Source: Xanthocytophaga flava
GTDB lineage: Bacteria > Bacteroidota > Bacteroidia > Cytophagales > 172606-1
NCBI GenBank assembly: GCA_030068525.1
Contig: JASJOS010000012.1
Location: 276,809-340,808 of the forward strand
DNA: 64,000 nt
Direction: 5' to 3'
Below the pieces are notes generated by a model. The model was not told the origin of the DNA. It saw nothing but the letters and a program-made list of their open reading frames with translations, and ran no database searches. Shown here one piece after another: positions 45,578 through 54,606 of this stretch (positions are counted from its first letter, which is position 1; the number at the start of each line of letters is the position of its first letter). A program made the position numbers and the translations under genes.

Positions 45578-46396
45578 TTACTTCTTATTAAAAAAGTCGT
45601 CTATTTTTTTGTTGATATCTTCCTTAGGAGCAGGTTGGATCTTCAACTGGTTGGTGTTGGTACTCCGGTTTAGCTCATCAAACTTTTGCTGAATGTCCAC
45701 AATTTTCTGTTCTTCTTTTTGTTTGCTCTTCAACGCTAGTTCTTCTTTCAGCTTATCCAGATCAGATTGTACACTGATGGTATTTTCCAGTGCTTTAAAC
45801 TCTTTTTCCAACTTATTTTTATCACTATTCAGTTGGGTTAAGCTTTCAGCCTCAGCCTCCATCTGATTGATGGTATTCTCGTATTTCTCAATGTTCGCCA
45901 ATGCAGAACCATTGACTCCACTAAGAGATTCCGCGATCTGTTTTTGAGCTTTGGCACTTTCAGCTTTCGCTGTATAGATAGACTGACGAGTCTTTAACTC
46001 TTCCAATTTAAGTTTGTAATCGTCCAGCTGTTCCTGTAACTGTCCCACTATTTTAGCAGCATTCTCAGCCAAAAGTTTGTATTCAACCTCTTTCTTATCT
46101 GCCAGCGCTTTTTGCGTCAACGCTTTTTGAGCCAGATCTTCTTTGCCAGATTGTAGAGCTGCGGCTGCTTTCTGGTACCAGTTCATACTTTCCATCTTAA
46201 ACTGATCATGATCTTTCTCCAGCTTTTTCTGGTTTGCCATAGCTACTGCCAATGCCTTCGTAGCTTTTCCAATAGCTTGCTCCAACTCTACAGTGGCAAG
46301 CTTAATCATCTGCACAGGATCTTCTATGTGATCCAGGGCATCATTGGCTTTGGCTTTACCAATATTAAAGAGTCTTTGTAGTAAGGATGACCACAT
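45578..46396 (-). CDS. PspA/IM30-like coiled-coil protein
   Basis: 272 residues, almost entirely helical. The N-terminal amphipathic region begins MWSSLLQRLFNIGKAKANDA, followed by DHIEDPVQMIKLATVELEQA, a form of the PspA signature. A long coiled coil (about 30-230) follows, and a short C-terminal tail (EDINKKIDDFFNKK). PspA-family proteins form ESCRT-III-like polymers on the inner membrane during envelope stress. Upstream of two TerD genes on the same strand, it suggests a membrane-stress unit; neither PspB nor PspC is adjacent. Confidence 0.85.
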   Translation of the reverse strand: MWSSLLQRLFNIGKAKANDALDHIEDPVQMIKLATVELEQAIGKATKALAVAMANQKKLEKDHDQFKMESMNWYQKAAAALQSGKEDLAQKALTQKALADKKEVEYKLLAENAAKIVGQLQEQLDDYKLKLEELKTRQSIYTAKAESAKAQKQIAESLSGVNGSALANIEKYENTINQMEAEAESLTQLNSDKNKLEKEFKALENTISVQSDLDKLKEELALKSKQKEEQKIVDIQQKFDELNRSTNTNQLKIQPAPKEDINKKIDDFFNKK

Positions 46397-46796
46397 AATT
46401 ATTCAAATTATATATAGCGAAACAGTTTTTTTAATAGAACAACTCTTGATGAGAAACTTATAGAATTGGTAACCCCATCAAAATGAAAAATATTATACAT
46501 ACATTATTCACTCATGCTCACCAAATCACCATAACAACCTACTTATCAATCATTTGCATCGTTATTCCTTCATCGAAAAAGATTTTATTGCATGTAGCAA
46601 AATGCTGCTTTTCGTAAATTTCCTCAAAAGATAACACTATAGGTATACCAAATATTGTATAGAATACTAGAAAATCTGTTTGAATTTATAGCATTTATTA
46701 ACACTACCTCTACTCAGAGAAACTCTTTACGAAAATAGTGTAAACTATCAGAAAAGTAAAAGTATATAACTACGTCTTCTATTACTATCAAATTTC
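46397..46796. other. Intergenic, no gene recognised
   Basis: AT-rich region upstream of the PspA-like gene and downstream of the lactonase. I see no strong hairpin, exact -7 box or short gene. Confidence 0.5.
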
Positions 46797-47933
46797 TTAA
46801 TCGATTGCTAACATTTTTAGACAAGACGGCCCGGGTATATTGAGTGCAGTATCTGTCTTTGTTAACAAACCTGTTTTGCGTTCTCGTTTCAGGACAATTA
46901 CAGAGCCAGATAACTCGTTCGCTACTAACAGGTACCTTCCAGTGGGATCAATCATAAAATTTCTGGGATGGACTCCATATGTAGACTCATATCCTATACT
47001 TGTAAGCTTACCACTTTTCTGATCAATTTTGAAAATAGCAATGGTATTTTCTTTAGCCCGATTGGATACATATAGGAAATGACCATCTGGAGAAATATGA
47101 ATGTCTGCACTGGCATAAGGGCTTGGTATAGCTGCCTCATGAGCAAGGATGCGTTGAATGGAATCAAGCTTTCCATTGGTATAGGTATAAGCAGCAACCG
47201 TTCCACTCAATTCCTCAGCACAATAGGCAAACTTTTTATTGGGATGGAAAACAAAATGTCTTGGGCCACTTCCTGGAACAGCATACGTGGCAGGTGTTGA
47301 TGCAAACTGTAAAGGTTTAGTAACTAAAGCATCAAAAGAAAAACACCGGATCTTATCTGCACCCAAATCAGGCACAAAAACAAACTTTTCATCAGGAGCA
47401 AAAACGGTAGCATGAATATGAGACTTATTGTCTCTTTGATTTACAATGGTGCTATCAGTATAACGAATTATCTGGCCAGCAGGAAGAATACTTCCATCAT
47501 TTGCCAGTGGAAATACGGTAATACTGGTTCCTGTATAACTACCACTAATCAACCATTTCCGGCTACTGTGCTCAGCTACATACACAGGATTATCTCCACC
47601 GCAAGGCTGTTTATTCACAAATGTAAGCACACCAGTCTGTTTACTAAAGGCGAAACAACTCACATTGCCTGATCCTGGTAGTCGGCTTTCAGTACAGGAA
47701 TACACAAATTTACCATCAGGTGAGACAGTCAGATAGGATGGATTAACAAGTTTCTGCGTATTACTAACTTTGGTTAATGTACCTGCTTTGCTATCAAAAC
47801 GATATACATGTATTCCATCTCCTCCTGCAGGACCTGTAAATGTTCCTATAAAGAGATAGAAGTTCTGAGCAAATCCAGGGTGTGTTTGTAAAAAAATGAT
47901 TATAAATACAAGTAGCGATTTAAATACCCTCAT
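46797..47933 (-). CDS. Exported lactonase, 6-phosphogluconolactonase-like beta-propeller
   Basis: 378 residues from ATG 47933, giving a signal peptide ending PGFAQ; the upstream open frame to 47963 has no export logic. A seven-bladed YbhE-type propeller follows: FIGTFTGPAGGDGIHVYRFD, NPSYLTVSPDGKFVYSCTES, SHIHATVFAPDEKFVFVPDL, GPRHFVFHPNKKFAYCAEEL, and SADIHISPDGHFLYVSNRAK. Such proteins hydrolyse lactones, but a periplasmic version should act on unphosphorylated aldonolactones. Following a quinoprotein dehydrogenase gene and a GNAT gene on the same strand, it is the natural second step of sugar oxidation. Confidence 0.88.
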   Translation of the reverse strand: MRVFKSLLVFIIIFLQTHPGFAQNFYLFIGTFTGPAGGDGIHVYRFDSKAGTLTKVSNTQKLVNPSYLTVSPDGKFVYSCTESRLPGSGNVSCFAFSKQTGVLTFVNKQPCGGDNPVYVAEHSSRKWLISGSYTGTSITVFPLANDGSILPAGQIIRYTDSTIVNQRDNKSHIHATVFAPDEKFVFVPDLGADKIRCFSFDALVTKPLQFASTPATYAVPGSGPRHFVFHPNKKFAYCAEELSGTVAAYTYTNGKLDSIQRILAHEAAIPSPYASADIHISPDGHFLYVSNRAKENTIAIFKIDQKSGKLTSIGYESTYGVHPRNFMIDPTGRYLLVANELSGSVIVLKRERKTGLLTKTDTALNIPGPSCLKMLAID

Positions 47934-47973
47934 AAAACAACAGAAACAAGTTTTGTGGTTCATTGAACAACTT

Positions 47974-48486
47974 TTAATCAGACTTCCGGGTTATAAACTC
48001 ATATTCTACGTCATCACCCATAAGGTCTTGTGTCTTAACAAAACTTAGGCGATTCAGAAGGTGCAATGCTGGATTATTATGTTTGGTTGTAATGGCGATT
48101 ATTTTCTTTAGTCCCATCTGTTCTTTTCCAAACCCAATAGCTAACTGAAGTGCAGAAGTCATATACCCTTTTCCATAATATGCTGGTCTTAAAATACATC
48201 CCAGTTCTCCTGTTGCATCTGCAAAACCACGATAATAACCACAGGTTCCTACCAGTATAGTAGTAAGCTTATCAAAAATTCCCCAATGGATAGAAGTGCC
48301 ATCCTGATAATCAACATCAATTTTTTGTAGCATAGTAGAAGCTTCTTCTATAGTTGAAGCCCTTTTACCATCGTAAAATGAAATCTCCAGAATATCTTTG
48401 ATCTCTTCTGATTCAATCTGTCTCAGCAAAATTCTTTCATCACTTACAATAGGATACTCTTTATAAGGGGGCAATTGTAATTCCAT
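47974..48486 (-). CDS. GNAT N-acetyltransferase (RimJ/RimL-type)
   Basis: 170 residues, cytoplasmic. The core GNAT features are present: RILLRQIESEEIKDILEISF, HWGIFDKLTTILVGTCGYYR (strand 3-4), the acetyl-CoA loop GELGCILRPAYYGKGYMTSA, and HNNPALHLLNRLSFVKTQ. It probably acetylates a protein N-terminus or small amine; target unknown. It lies 49 bases after the quinoprotein gene and 40 bases before the lactonase, so it is probably co-transcribed with both, although its role there is not obvious. Confidence 0.9.
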   Translation of the reverse strand: MELQLPPYKEYPIVSDERILLRQIESEEIKDILEISFYDGKRASTIEEASTMLQKIDVDYQDGTSIHWGIFDKLTTILVGTCGYYRGFADATGELGCILRPAYYGKGYMTSALQLAIGFGKEQMGLKKIIAITTKHNNPALHLLNRLSFVKTQDLMGDDVEYEFITRKSD

Positions 48487-48535
48487 TAAACTATGTAAAT
48501 TTTATGTATACAGTTAATTTCTGAGTATATTCTTC

Positions 48536-50692
48536 TTATTTTTCAGGTAAAGCAAAGGCTACATAGCTATCTCCTGACTTTGTGTTCATCTTTCCACCAC
48601 CACAAGCAATTACCACATATTGCTTTCCGTTTACGGCATAGGTACTGGGGGTAGCATATCCACCAGCAGGAAGTTGAGTCTCCCATACTATCTTGCCTGT
48701 TTTCTTATCAAAAGCCCTGAATTTTTCATCTTTCGTTGCTGCGATAAAAAGTAATCCCCCTGCGGTTACGACAGGCCCTCCATAATTCTCTGTACCTGTA
48801 CCAGTAATGCCTTTAGTTGTCAAATTCGTATATTCTCCCAAAGGTACTTTCCATAAGTATTCCCCTGTATTCATATCAATAGCATTCAAAGTACCCCAAG
48901 GTGGCTTGATTGCAGGATAACCATCCTTGTCTACAAACCGATTGTATCCGGTAATAGTATAGGGTACCCCCAATGTACGCATATCAGCTAATGAGCCCGG
49001 TTCTTTCTGTTGGGGAACCTTGTCAAATAAAAAATTCACTAATGCCTCACGTTCTGAATCCTTTAAAGTTGCAAATGCAGGCATAAATCCTTTGCCTGTT
49101 TTCAGAAGATTAAGTGCATAAGTCTCTGTACGTCGTTTCTTTACATCTATAAGGGATGGATATACACCATTTCCTTGTCGGTTTGCACCATGACAACTGG
49201 TACAATTAGTTGCAAATAACTGCTTGGCCTCACTATGTGGGTCACTGGCATTAACAGTCGGAATATCTATCATTTGCAATATCCAAGGCATCTCATTGGA
49301 ATTGATGTATAAGATCCCATCAGGATCAGCCGCAGCCCCACCCCATTCTGCACCACCATCAAATCCAGGTAAGATCACAGTACCCTCACGACTGGGTGGG
49401 ATAAAATTCTCGCCTGTTTTAACGGCTTTCAGTCTGGCAATTAATGAATCTTTTTGTGTAGAGAAAGAGTTTACATCTGCCACCTCAAATGATTGTCTGG
49501 CAAATGGTTGAGGCTTTACAGGTATGGGTTGTGTGGGCCAGGCTTTTTCGCCGGGCATAGTAGATTCTTGTACAGGTTTTTCTTCTATTGGAAAAAGAGG
49601 CCGTCCGGTCTCCCGTTCAAACAAAAACACAAAACCGGATTTAGTAGTCTGTGCTACAGCATCAATCTTCTTACCATTTTGTGTTACTGTAATCAGGTTG
49701 GGTGGTGATGGCAAATCCCGATCCCATATATCATGATGTACAGTCTGAAAATGCCAGATTCGTTTACCAGTTCTGGCATCCAGGGCAATCAAACAGTTAG
49801 CAAATAAATTTTGTCCTTTCCTATTTCCACCATAAAAATCAAAAGCTGCTGACCCTGTAGGAACAAACACAATTCCTCGCTGTGAATCGACAGCCATACC
49901 AGTCCAGCAATTAGCTCCTCCTATCTTTTTCCAGGAGTCCTTATCCTTCCATGTATCATATCCATATTCTCCAGGTTGGGGAATCGTATGAAAAATCCAT
50001 TCCCGTTTCCCAGTTCGAATATTATAGGCTCGTACATGTCCTGGTGCAGCATCAGCTGTTTCAGACAAACGCATACCCATAATCAAAAAGTCTTTGTAGA
50101 TTACCCCGGGTGTATTGGAAACAATGAAAAAATCTTTCTTATCATAATCCAGTTCTTTGCGCATATCCACTCGTCCACTATCTCCGAAACTTTCGATAGG
50201 TTTACCAGTTCTGGCATCCAAGGCAAATAGAAAGGAACCTGCGGTAAAGATGATTCGCTGCTCATCTTCCGAATCAGACTTCCAGTAGGTTACACCTCTA
50301 TTTGTTCCTGCACTTGCATTTTTCCCTCCCCAAAAATCAGCCGCACTAAACTTCCAGATTTCTTTTCCTGTAGCGGCATTCAATGCAAATACCTCAATTC
50401 GAGGAGAAGTAGCGTATAGAATTCCATCTATGATTATCGGATTACATTGTATTTGTGTTTGGTTATTGGTTGTATCCCTTCCTCCAGACTGGTATGTCCA
50501 GGCAACCTGCAACTGGTTTACATTTTGTAAATTGATCTGCTCCAGCGTTGAGTAGTGGCTTCTGGCCGCATTTCCAAGATATTCAGGCCAGTCATTACCA
50601 GATTGCCCAAGTAGGGAGTCTTTTTGTTGAGTGCAGGAGTTAAATAAAATAAATAGTAAACTAAGATGGAATAATCGGGAAAGTTGTATCAT
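48536..50692 (-). CDS. PQQ-dependent dehydrogenase with inserted cytochrome c domain, lipoprotein
   Basis: 718 residues. Lipoprotein signal with lipobox NSC (LFNSCTQQ). An eight-bladed quinoprotein propeller follows (NDWPEYLGNAARSHYSTLEQ, IIDGILYATSPRIEVFALNA, ALDARTGKPIESFGDSGRVD, IWHFQTVHHDIWDRDLPSPP). At about 485-560 a cytochrome c domain is inserted (heme motif CTSCH, then KGFMPAFATLKDSEREALVN), after which the propeller resumes to VVIACGGGKMNTKSGDSYVA. It resembles membrane-associated quinoprotein glucose dehydrogenases with an internal electron acceptor. No PQQ synthesis genes are nearby, so PQQ may be acquired from outside. Confidence 0.88.
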   Translation of the reverse strand: MIQLSRLFHLSLLFILFNSCTQQKDSLLGQSGNDWPEYLGNAARSHYSTLEQINLQNVNQLQVAWTYQSGGRDTTNNQTQIQCNPIIIDGILYATSPRIEVFALNAATGKEIWKFSAADFWGGKNASAGTNRGVTYWKSDSEDEQRIIFTAGSFLFALDARTGKPIESFGDSGRVDMRKELDYDKKDFFIVSNTPGVIYKDFLIMGMRLSETADAAPGHVRAYNIRTGKREWIFHTIPQPGEYGYDTWKDKDSWKKIGGANCWTGMAVDSQRGIVFVPTGSAAFDFYGGNRKGQNLFANCLIALDARTGKRIWHFQTVHHDIWDRDLPSPPNLITVTQNGKKIDAVAQTTKSGFVFLFERETGRPLFPIEEKPVQESTMPGEKAWPTQPIPVKPQPFARQSFEVADVNSFSTQKDSLIARLKAVKTGENFIPPSREGTVILPGFDGGAEWGGAAADPDGILYINSNEMPWILQMIDIPTVNASDPHSEAKQLFATNCTSCHGANRQGNGVYPSLIDVKKRRTETYALNLLKTGKGFMPAFATLKDSEREALVNFLFDKVPQQKEPGSLADMRTLGVPYTITGYNRFVDKDGYPAIKPPWGTLNAIDMNTGEYLWKVPLGEYTNLTTKGITGTGTENYGGPVVTAGGLLFIAATKDEKFRAFDKKTGKIVWETQLPAGGYATPSTYAVNGKQYVVIACGGGKMNTKSGDSYVAFALPEK

Positions 50693-50756
50693 GGATAAAG
50701 TAGGTATACATGTAAATATCTATCTCTTCAAAGTAATAGAAATTCTTACAAATGTT

Positions 50757-50764
50757 CAAATATA
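50757..50764 (-). promoter_or_regulatory. -7 box for the quinoprotein operon
   Basis: TATATTTG on the minus strand fits the consensus exactly; leader about 58 nt. Confidence 0.45.
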
Positions 50765-50809
50765 CACCAAGTCTGTTCAAAAAACATCTTCTCCAAAAAC
50801 AAAACCTTC

Positions 50810-50817
50810 TATCTTTG
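50810..50817 (+). promoter_or_regulatory. -7 box for kdsB
   Basis: TATCTTTG followed by CTGC fits TAnnTTTG and lies 27 bases before the kdsB ATG. It is back-to-back with the minus-strand box. Confidence 0.45.
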
Positions 50818-50843
50818 CTGCTTCATATTTCTATCCAAACTTT

Positions 50844-51578
50844 ATGAATATACTTGGAGTTATTCCGGCTCGTTATGCATCTACACGTTTTCCTGGAAAA
50901 ATGCTGGCAGACATTGCTGGTAAATCCATGGTACAACGAGTGTACGAACAAGCTAAAAAAGCAGAATCGTTAGCCAAAGTAATTGTGGCAACAGACAATG
51001 AATTGATTTTTAATCATGTACAAGACTTTGGAGGTGAGGTTGTGATGACAGCTGAAGAGCATCCCAGTGGTACGGATCGCTGTTATGAAGCATTTCAGAA
51101 AGCTGGTGGACACTATGATTTCGTTGTAAATATTCAGGGGGATGAACCATTTATTCAACCCGCACAAATTGACACACTTACATCTGTATTATCTCCTGAA
51201 GCTGAGTTATCTACTTTGATAAAGACCATTGAAGACTATCATACCTTAACAGATATTGGAGAAGCGCATGTTGTAATTAACACACGTCAGGAGGCTATTT
51301 ATTTTAGTCGTAGCATTATTCCTTTTGTTCGGGGTGAAGCTACTGAAAACTGGCTTCATAAGCATACATTTTACAAACATGTAGGGTTATATGCCTATCG
51401 TACTGATATTCTGAAGGCTATTACTCAATTACCTGTATCTTCTTTAGAAAAGGCAGAATCGCTGGAACAGTTGCGCTGGATTGAAAATGGATATCGTATC
51501 AAGGTTGCTTTTACAGAAATGGAAAGTGTCTGTATAGAAACGCCCGAAGACCTAGAGCGAGTATTGAAAACACTATAG
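50844..51578 (+). CDS. kdsB: CMP-KDO synthetase (3-deoxy-manno-octulosonate cytidylyltransferase)
   Basis: 244 residues from ATG 50844, the family length. It activates KDO with CTP for lipopolysaccharide core synthesis. The N-terminal nucleotide loop is GVIPARYASTRFPGKML; KAESLAKVIVATDNE, EHPSGTDRC and VVNIQGDEPFIQ are characteristic, and FYKHVGLYAYR lies in the C-terminal half. The frame is open for 71 codons upstream of this ATG, but that part overlaps the neighbour's coding sequence in antisense and has no family features. No other KDO genes are adjacent. Confidence 0.96.
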   Translation: MNILGVIPARYASTRFPGKMLADIAGKSMVQRVYEQAKKAESLAKVIVATDNELIFNHVQDFGGEVVMTAEEHPSGTDRCYEAFQKAGGHYDFVVNIQGDEPFIQPAQIDTLTSVLSPEAELSTLIKTIEDYHTLTDIGEAHVVINTRQEAIYFSRSIIPFVRGEATENWLHKHTFYKHVGLYAYRTDILKAITQLPVSSLEKAESLEQLRWIENGYRIKVAFTEMESVCIETPEDLERVLKTL

Positions 51579-51587
51579 ATTGTAGCT

Positions 51588-51622
51588 GTTTCTCTGAAAT
51601 AGATAGTCTATTTCAGAGAAAC
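51588..51622. terminator. Perfect 16-bp hairpin between convergent kdsB and photolyase genes
   Basis: GTTTCTCTGAAATAGA is exactly inverted around a 3-nt loop TAG. There is no U-tract. Confidence 0.65.
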
Positions 51623-51628
51623 ATACAC

Positions 51629-52927
51629 TTAACTTTGAAGAGCCTTTTTGTAAGCTTTTAAAACTCTCTCTCTGGCAGATTCATGTTCTACTATAGGATC
51701 AGGATAGTCTTTAGTTCCTACCTCTGGCACCCACTTTTTGATATATGCCTGAGACTTATCAAATTTTTGTGTTTGTAATGCTGGATTAAAAACCCGAAAA
51801 TATGGAGCAGCATCACATCCACTACCTGCAGCCCATTGCCAGTTGCCATTATTACTTGCTAATTCATAATCCAATAACTTACGGGCAAAGTATGCCTCTC
51901 CCCAACGCCAGTCAATCAACAGATGTTTTATTAAGAAGCTAGCTGTAATCATTCGTACCCGGTTGTGCATAAAGCCTGTTTCATTCAATTGTCTCATACC
52001 TGCATCTACAATAGGATAACCGGTTTGTCCATCACACCATTTTTGAAATTCTTCAGGATTATTGCGCCATTGTATCCGATCATAGGCAGGCTTAAAAGCG
52101 TGTTTCTCCACCTGTGGAAAGTTTGCCAATATCATCATAAAAAACTCCCGCCATATTAATTCATTTAACCAGACTTCATTCCATTGTCTGGCTTTTGATA
52201 CCAGTTGCCGAATACTTACTGTTCCAAACCGCAGATGTATTCCAAGGTGTGTGGTTGCGTCTAAAGCCGGATAATCCCTGTTTTTCGCATAAGAAACCAC
52301 TGTATGTTCTTCAACTTCAGAAGCAGGAATATACAATGGGGATAGTACAAAACCCATATCTGTTAGAGAGGGTAATGCCTCTACCTTTACAGTATATAAG
52401 TTGGTAAAATACTGATTGCAGTTATATGCAGCCAGATCTTTATCTGTCAACTGGCTTTTCCACTTTTTGCTGTAGGGTGTAAATACTGTATAGGGTTCAT
52501 TTTTTCCATTCAAAACCTCTCTCTTTTCAAAAATCACCTGATCTTTATATGTTCTCAGCGGAATATTGTGTATTTTGAGTATGTTCTGTATTTCATCATC
52601 CCGCTGTATCGCATAGGTTTCATAATCATGATTGGTATAAACCTCTGCAACCTCATAATCATTTACTAACTTTTTCCATATGTCAGTAGGTTTGCCATAG
52701 TAAGCCAGCAATGTACCTCCAGCCGCTTCCAGCTCCGTTCTCATCTTTTGAATTGCCTCATAAATAAATGTTACACGGGGATCATCCTGATCTTCAAGCT
52801 GTGAAAGAATTGTTTGATCAAAAATGAATAATGGCAATACAGGATATGTACTTTGCAGCGCAGCGGAGAAACCGGCATTATCTTCCAGGCGCAGGTCACG
52901 CCGAAACCAAAAAATCGCAATTTTCAT
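51629..52927 (-). CDS. Class I-like cryptochrome/photolyase
   Basis: 432 residues from ATG 52927. N-terminal antenna-binding Rossmann domain (IAIFWFRRDLRLEDNAGF). C-terminal FAD domain with LNELIWREFFMMILANFPQV, WCDGQTGYPIVDAGMRQLNE, GFMHNRVRMITASFLIKHLL, GNWQWAAGSGCDAAPYFRVF and FNPALQTQKFD. These positions contain the FAD-binding and electron-transfer tryptophan regions of photolyases. Light-driven repair of cyclobutane pyrimidine dimers is most likely. The start at 52927 was chosen over an in-frame 52951 because the protein normally opens with the KIAIFWFRRDLRL strand. Confidence 0.94.
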   Translation of the reverse strand: MKIAIFWFRRDLRLEDNAGFSAALQSTYPVLPLFIFDQTILSQLEDQDDPRVTFIYEAIQKMRTELEAAGGTLLAYYGKPTDIWKKLVNDYEVAEVYTNHDYETYAIQRDDEIQNILKIHNIPLRTYKDQVIFEKREVLNGKNEPYTVFTPYSKKWKSQLTDKDLAAYNCNQYFTNLYTVKVEALPSLTDMGFVLSPLYIPASEVEEHTVVSYAKNRDYPALDATTHLGIHLRFGTVSIRQLVSKARQWNEVWLNELIWREFFMMILANFPQVEKHAFKPAYDRIQWRNNPEEFQKWCDGQTGYPIVDAGMRQLNETGFMHNRVRMITASFLIKHLLIDWRWGEAYFARKLLDYELASNNGNWQWAAGSGCDAAPYFRVFNPALQTQKFDKSQAYIKKWVPEVGTKDYPDPIVEHESARERVLKAYKKALQS

Positions 52928-53075
52928 GTGATAGAATAAAATTATTGTCAATGTCCCTGATAAAATGAGTCAATCATTCGGACATCAATCAGATTCTATA
53001 CAAATCAAAAAAGTGGGAAATTGTTTTGATAAATTATTCTCTATGCCAAAAAAGATTGTATTTTCGATGTGACAT

Positions 53076-53300
53076 ATGTTTTTACACATGAAAAGTATTC
53101 TACCTGCCTTCATTTTTGCCGAGGTTCATTTCAGCGATATGGCTGGCATGGGCTTCTTTTTTCTGCTACTGGCATCTTTTATTCTGTTTATAGGCTTAAT
53201 CTTGTTGATACCCAGGCCGAGCAGAAAGGTTGGAAAGATATTTTGTTTGATAGGGCTGGGATGTTTCCTCGCTGGAGGAACAATGTGTGCTGCCGGATAA
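53076..53300 (+). CDS. Small membrane protein, hypothetical
   Basis: 74 residues (or 70 from a second ATG at 53088). It has two predicted transmembrane helices (FFFLLLASFILFIGLILLI and KIFCLIGLGCFLAGGTM) around a short basic loop (PRPSRKVGK), and a low-charge N-terminus. Placement between two minus-strand genes, with a hairpin downstream (53316-53346), supports a real gene, but I recognise no family. It could also be a coincidental open frame in the leader of the neighbour. Confidence 0.5.
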   Translation: MFLHMKSILPAFIFAEVHFSDMAGMGFFFLLLASFILFIGLILLIPRPSRKVGKIFCLIGLGCFLAGGTMCAAG

Positions 53301-53315
53301 TTTTTTTAGAAAAGA

Positions 53316-53346
53316 AGAGTGAGATGAGAAAATACTATCTCACTCT
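53316..53346. terminator. Hairpin between the small membrane gene and the serine hydrolase gene
   Basis: AGAGTGAGAT and ATCTCACTCT form a perfect 10-bp stem with an 11-nt loop. Confidence 0.55.
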
Positions 53347-53352
53347 GAAATA

Positions 53353-54606
53353 TTATTCAGCCGCTTGTTGGGTTGTGTCAGCCCGATGCAGATAGAAGTT
53401 GGCTCTTTTAGGCCATAAAATTGCCTGCACTACATTTACCCGACTCAAACTATGATTAGAAGCTTTATTACTTAAAATCACAATAGTGCTGTGATCCCGC
53501 TGATTACGCATAAAATAAGATTTAAAACCATGCCACCATCCGGCATGAAATACTAGTGGCTCTCCACCTGGCGCATAATACGTGCGCCACCCAAACCCAT
53601 AGTTTGCATACGTTTTGACATCAAAGTGTTTGGGAGTAAAAGCTTCTTCAAGTGTACATGCTTTAAGTATCTTGCCACTATACAAAGCCTGATCCCATTT
53701 AAACATATCTTCCACAGTCGAATACACCCCTTTGTCACCTGTCACTCCTTCTAAATAATAGTTATCTGTAACAGGTCGGATATATCTTCCACCCACATAT
53801 CCGATAGCTGCCTTCGCTACTTTTGCAGAGTCTGTACCATCAAAGATAAAGCTATGAGTCATACCCGCTGGCCCAAAAATATGTTTTGCTACATACTCTT
53901 TGAAACGTTCACCTGTGATTTTCTCAACAATAGCTGCCAGTAAAAAATACCCGGTATTGCTGTAGTTAAACTTCTTATTAGGTAGATAATAGATTCCAGG
54001 CTTATGCTTAATAAATAAGTCAATTACTTCTGCATTGGTAAGGGGTTTATTTTTATCCCGAATAATCTTTTCAAAGGCATACATGTAATTGGGAAGTCCC
54101 GAACGATGAGTCAACATAGACCGAACGGTAATCTCATGATAAGGAAAGTCTGGAAAGAACTTTTGTATAGAGTCTTCATAACTCAGCAAGCCCTTTTCCT
54201 GTAATTGCATGATGGCAACAGCAGTAAACTGCTTTGAAACCGATGCTAACTGGAAAGGAGTACTCAGAGCTAGTGTATCATGAGAAGAAAAGTTTTTATA
54301 TCCGAAAGCTCCCTTGTAGATGGGCTTCCCATATTGAGCGACCAGAACAGTCCCATTGAATCCATGCCTCTGATTCAGATTATGAAAAAAAGTATCTAAT
54401 TGTGCGGCTTTGATAGCTGAATCTTCCGGGCTAAACAATAATGAAACGCTATCTACTAGTAAGGCATCCTGTCGGGCTTGTTTATCTTGTGAACGTGACT
54501 CACAAGCAGCAAAGGCCATCACACTTATAATTATCCAACACAGGACAAAAATTTTTACTCCTATAACATTACTATAGGATTCTTTTTTTCTACAAAAGCT
54601 GGTCAT
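53353..54606 (-). CDS. Beta-lactamase-class C-like serine hydrolase, lipoprotein
   Basis: 417 residues. A long N-terminus with hydrophobic helix and lipobox AAC (MAFAACESR) predicts a lipoprotein. The class C/DD-peptidase-like fold has the nucleophile in SVSKQFTAVAIMQLQEKG (SxxK), the second motif YSNTGYF (YxN) and the fourth-region FHAGWWHGFKSYFMRN (HxG-like). It could be a peptidase, esterase or beta-lactamase-like enzyme; specificity is not visible. A candidate -7 box lies at 54697-54704. Confidence 0.9.
   Translation of the reverse strand: MTSFCRKKESYSNVIGVKIFVLCWIIISVMAFAACESRSQDKQARQDALLVDSVSLLFSPEDSAIKAAQLDTFFHNLNQRHGFNGTVLVAQYGKPIYKGAFGYKNFSSHDTLALSTPFQLASVSKQFTAVAIMQLQEKGLLSYEDSIQKFFPDFPYHEITVRSMLTHRSGLPNYMYAFEKIIRDKNKPLTNAEVIDLFIKHKPGIYYLPNKKFNYSNTGYFLLAAIVEKITGERFKEYVAKHIFGPAGMTHSFIFDGTDSAKVAKAAIGYVGGRYIRPVTDNYYLEGVTGDKGVYSTVEDMFKWDQALYSGKILKACTLEEAFTPKHFDVKTYANYGFGWRTYYAPGGEPLVFHAGWWHGFKSYFMRNQRDHSTIVILSNKASNHSLSRVNVVQAILWPKRANFYLHRADTTQQAAE

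Noticed and set aside
53069..53395. 108-codon frame overlapping the small membrane protein
   Set aside because: A different frame covers the better candidate with two helices; this one also runs into the hairpin.
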